Assembly (NCBI RefSeq): GCF_036825875.1
Contig: NZ_DAISXK010000057.1
Span: forward strand, 1-15,424
Direction of reading: 5' to 3'
DNA from: Paucihalobacter sp036825875
Lineage (GTDB): Bacteria > Bacteroidota > Bacteroidia > Flavobacteriales > Flavobacteriaceae
Length of the DNA: 15,424 nucleotides
The notes under the pieces are model-generated. The model did not search any database. It worked only from the letters and a program-made list of their open reading frames with translations, and was not told the origin of the DNA. Position 1 is the stretch's first letter, and each line of letters opens with the position of its first letter. Shown piece by piece: positions 13,411 through 15,424 of the stretch. The position numbers and the translations under genes were made by a program.

Positions 13411-14043
13411 TTAAGATTTTGGTTCTGCCTCAGAAAGTTTCATAGGAAACATTATTTTAACTTTAGCAATGCGCTCTTCCAATTCTTCATTACGTTTGAA
13501 TTGATTTTTTTCCTTTTCGGCAAGCATTGCAAAATAAACATCTTCTACACCTGGATACTGGCTTCCATACAGACGCTTAGCTTCTCTATTTCTTAAAAAG
13601 TTATAGGCTGCAACCAATTCGTTTTGCACTTCTATGTATTTACCATAAGACGTTTCTCTATCGTGTTGTAAAGAAATAATTGCCTTATCTGGATGATCTG
13701 ACGATGTTGGATCCTTTTTTCCTTGGCAATAATCGCAAGGATTTCCATCATTGTCAACATCTCCACCATTATCAAGAAATTCTATAGCTGCCTTTCTTAA
13801 GTCTTTCAATTTCATCCTTTCGTCTTCAACTAGTAGGTCATCGTTTCTACCAATCAAAACAACAAATAGATTCTTTTGTTTGATAATAACCTCATCATCA
13901 TTTGGTGGCTCTATTGGCGGCAAACTTCTTAAGATACCCTTATCTTTCTCTATGGTAGTAGTTACCAAAAAGAATATCAATAGTAAAAAAGCGATATCTG
14001 CCATTGAGCCAGCATTCACTTCTGGTGCTGATCTTTTCGCCAT
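13411..14043 (-). CDS. exbD: ExbD/TolR-family protein (long paralogue with Asp-rich, CxxC insertion)
   Basis: A 210-aa ExbD-type protein, longer than the usual 140 or so. The N-terminus MAKRSAPEVNAGSMADIAFLL leads into one membrane helix (about 15-31) carrying the conserved Asp16 of the proton path. The periplasmic part starts with a Pro-rich segment (LPPIEPPNDDE, 41-51). Within it, residues 91-106 form a very Asp/Gly-rich stretch, DNGGDVDNDGNPCDYC, that looks like a calcium-binding DxDxDG loop and carries a CxxC pair (C103, C106). The C-terminal third is charged and probably coiled (about 172-196). It begins 2 bases after the stop of the small membrane protein gene and is followed 15 bases later by the short exbD, so all are one operon. 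The family call is secure; the role of the insertion is not known to me. Confidence 0.92.
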   Translation of the reverse strand: MAKRSAPEVNAGSMADIAFLLLIFFLVTTTIEKDKGILRSLPPIEPPNDDEVIIKQKNLFVVLIGRNDDLLVEDERMKLKDLRKAAIEFLDNGGDVDNDGNPCDYCQGKKDPTSSDHPDKAIISLQHDRETSYGKYIEVQNELVAAYNFLRNREAKRLYGSQYPGVEDVYFAMLAEKEKNQFKRNEELEERIAKVKIMFPMKLSEAEPKS

Positions 14044-14045
14044 GA

Positions 14046-14498
14046 TTAATTATTAAAAAGTTTTTTTACTCCTGTGTAAATCATTGATAAAATAGCAACT
14101 ACTGTTAAAATGTAGAATGCTATTAATCCCATACCTACGTATCTGGATGTTGCTTCGGTTATATCTTGACCTTTATCGAGAAATGGTTGTAGATTAAGGT
14201 CTGTTCCAGAAGACAATAAATAAGCTGCGATAATTACCACAGCGAATAATCCAACGTTGATAAGAGTTTTTTTAAGCAAAGCTGGTTTCTTTAGTAAGTT
14301 GAAAACAGTAAACAATAACACTATTAAAACTGTCACCACTAAAGCGATGTAAGCAATATACATCAAAGGCACTACAACATCAGCAGAGTTGCCTTCTCTG
14401 ATTTCGGTATCGCCAACACCAATTATTCTGACAAGAAAGATAGCTGCTACGACTCCCACCACAGCTACTAAAATTCTTATTATTTTCGGTAAACTCAT
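14046..14498 (-). CDS. Small four-helix membrane protein of the exb operon, function unknown
   Basis: A 150-aa very hydrophobic protein with four predicted membrane helices at about 8-25, 43-68, 79-97 and 121-144. The loop between helices 1 and 2 (GVGDTEIREGNSADV, about 27-41) is polar and acidic, as is the loop between 3 and 4 (SSGTDLNLQPFLDKGQDITEATSR). The C-terminus is basic (GVKKLFNN), so both ends are probably cytoplasmic. I recognise no named domain or catalytic motif. It is wedged between the ExbB-type gene (21 bases upstream) and the long exbD (2 bases downstream), so it is surely co-transcribed with them and is likely an accessory subunit of the complex. That role is inferred only from position. 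Confidence 0.85.
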   Translation of the reverse strand: MSLPKIIRILVAVVGVVAAIFLVRIIGVGDTEIREGNSADVVVPLMYIAYIALVVTVLIVLLFTVFNLLKKPALLKKTLINVGLFAVVIIAAYLLSSGTDLNLQPFLDKGQDITEATSRYVGMGLIAFYILTVVAILSMIYTGVKKLFNN

Positions 14499-14519
14499 AA
14501 TCGTTTTTTTATAGGTTTA

Positions 14520-15287
14520 TTACTTCTTGTGTCTTACTAGCAAATCCATCAAATTGATAGATGCATCTTCCATATCATTTACAATGCTATCAATTTTAGC
14601 AATGATATAGTTGTAAAATATTTGAAGTATAATCGCAACAATAAGACCAAATACAGTTGTTAAAAGTGCTACTTTAATACCACCTGCAACAAGTGATGGC
14701 TGCATGTCGCCAGCTGCTTCAATTTTATCAAAGGCTTGAATCATCCCGATTACTGTACCCATGAAACCTAGCATAGGTGCCAATGCGATGAAAAGAGAAA
14801 TCCAGGATACATTTTTCTCCAACTGTCCCATTTGAACGCCTCCGTAAGCAACTACTGCCTTTTCGGCGGCATCAATGTCTTCGTCTGCTCTATCTAATCC
14901 TTGATAAAAAATAGAAGCCACTGGGCCTTTTGTGTTTCTGCATACTTCTTTAGCAGCTTCAACACCACCAGAAGATAAAGCATCTTCTACATTAGCAGTT
15001 AATTTTTTTGAATTTGTTGTAGATAAATTTAAAAAGATAATTCTCTCAATAGCGATGGCTAAACCAAGAATTAAACATAATAACACGATACCCATAAAGC
15101 CTGCACCACCTTCAATAAAACGCTTTTTCAGCTCTTGGTGAAAACTTAAATCTTCATCAACATCAGCCGATGATTCTTGAGTAACAGTTGTTACTGTGGT
15201 AGTGGATAACGATGCAGATGTACTTGCATTTACAGTTCCGAAAGCCATTGTTCCAGCAATAGCTAGGATAGAAAATAATCTTTTCAT
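14520..15287 (-). CDS. exbB: ExbB/TolQ/MotA-family proton channel protein
   Basis: This is the inner-membrane channel subunit that, with ExbD, uses the proton gradient to drive TonB- or Tol-type energy transfer to the outer membrane. The 255-aa product begins with a signal-like hydrophobic segment (MKRLFSILAIAGTMAFG, 1-17) and a Ser/Thr-rich stretch (21-40), which add about 50 residues before the core. Core helices are at about 62-86, 160-183 and 204-230. The signature APMLGFMGTVIGMIQAFDKIE (170-190) and the Thr/Gly-rich third helix ALLTTVFGLIVAIILQIF (207-224) are standard for the family. The large cytoplasmic loop lies between helices 1 and 2. It is the first gene of the four-gene minus-strand operon. 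TolQ is the alternative; paired ExbDs and no tolB/pal in view favour ExbB. Confidence 0.93.
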   Translation of the reverse strand: MKRLFSILAIAGTMAFGTVNASTSASLSTTTVTTVTQESSADVDEDLSFHQELKKRFIEGGAGFMGIVLLCLILGLAIAIERIIFLNLSTTNSKKLTANVEDALSSGGVEAAKEVCRNTKGPVASIFYQGLDRADEDIDAAEKAVVAYGGVQMGQLEKNVSWISLFIALAPMLGFMGTVIGMIQAFDKIEAAGDMQPSLVAGGIKVALLTTVFGLIVAIILQIFYNYIIAKIDSIVNDMEDASINLMDLLVRHKK

Positions 15288-15319
15288 TGTTCTAAATCTT
15301 AATTTATTAGTTAAAGTGT

Positions 15320-15351
15320 TAAAGATAAAAAAATAAATGTAATTGTATCAA
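15320..15351 (-). promoter_or_regulatory. Candidate promoter of the exb operon
   Basis: On the minus strand TTG (15351-15349) is followed after 21 bases by TATCTTTA (15327-15320), one mismatch from TAnnTTTG, 32 bases before the exbB start. The stretch between exbB and the tRNA is very A/T-rich, as expected for a promoter. Tentative. Confidence 0.35.
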
Positions 15352-15370
15352 TTCATACAAAAATTTACAG

Positions 15371-15424
15371 CAGAGAGGAAGGGATTCGAACCCTCGATAC
15401 GCTTTTGGCGTATACACACTTTCC
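15371..15424 (-). tRNA. tRNA-Ser(GGA), 3' part, cut by the window edge
   Basis: Read on the minus strand, the sequence begins at the anticodon GGA followed by AA and the 3' anticodon stem GTGTG. A long class II variable arm follows (ATACGC paired with GCGTAT), then the T-arm with loop TTCGAAT between GAGGG and CCCTT, then the acceptor strand CCTCTCT and discriminator G at 15371. The large variable arm plus GGA and a G discriminator identify a serine tRNA for UCC/UCU codons. The terminal CCA is not encoded (CTG follows), so it must be added enzymatically. The D arm and 5' acceptor lie outside the window. Confidence 0.92.

Noticed and set aside
15396..15413. GATACGC...GCGTATAC inverted repeat at the right edge as a terminator or recombination site
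   Set aside because: It is the long variable arm of the partial tRNA-Ser.
1..15424. CRISPR arrays, insertion sequences, phage genes or attachment sites
   Set aside because: I found no spaced direct repeats, transposase or integrase motifs. The tRNA-Ser at the edge could in principle host an integrated element, but any such element would lie outside the window.

Overview
The window is chromosomal DNA from a member of the Bacteroidetes, most likely family Flavobacteriaceae. The evidence is low GC, A-rich leaders without Shine-Dalgarno sequences, Bacteroidetes-type -7 boxes (TAnnTTTG) just upstream of several genes, a DUF5686-type outer-membrane barrel, a PorT-like barrel, and gene order (rpsI-rpsB-tsf-x-pyrH-frr; asnS-rpoN). 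Nothing suggests a mobile element, phage or CRISPR array. All main genes look intact except a tRNA cut by the right edge.

Region 1 (1-4610, + strand) is a translation and nucleotide block: ribosomal protein S9, S2, EF-Ts, an unrecognised 253-aa helical protein with an N-terminal four-cysteine motif, UMP kinase and ribosome recycling factor. It is divided by clear hairpin-plus-T-run terminators after rpsI, tsf and frr. A possible structured leader precedes rpsB, and an attenuator-like structure lies between rpsB and tsf.

Region 2 (4636-9856, + strand) holds a secreted barrel-only DUF5686-like outer-membrane protein, a 797-aa MMPL/RND-superfamily membrane protein and asparaginyl-tRNA synthetase (asnS). 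The barrel gene and the RND gene could form an envelope pair, but only adjacency supports that.

Region 3 (10039-12107, + strand) is rpoN (sigma-54) with a 4-bp overlap to a small polytopic protein bearing degenerate PAP2-phosphatase-like motifs. A PorT-like beta-barrel gene on the opposite strand converges on it with a 6-bp overlap.

Region 4 (12866-15287, - strand) is a tight four-gene energy-transduction operon read right to left: exbB/tolQ-type proton channel subunit, a small four-helix membrane protein of unknown function, a long exbD with an unusual Asp-rich/CxxC periplasmic insertion, and a short exbD, closed by a strong terminator. It probably powers a TonB- or Tol-like system; no tonB is in view. 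A partial tRNA-Ser(GGA) lies upstream of it on the same strand at the right edge.

The most distinctive items are the Cys-motif helical protein at 2364-3125, the four-gene exb operon with its small membrane protein, the Asp-rich/CxxC insertion in the long ExbD, the asymmetric RND protein, and the RNA-structure candidates flanking rpsB.
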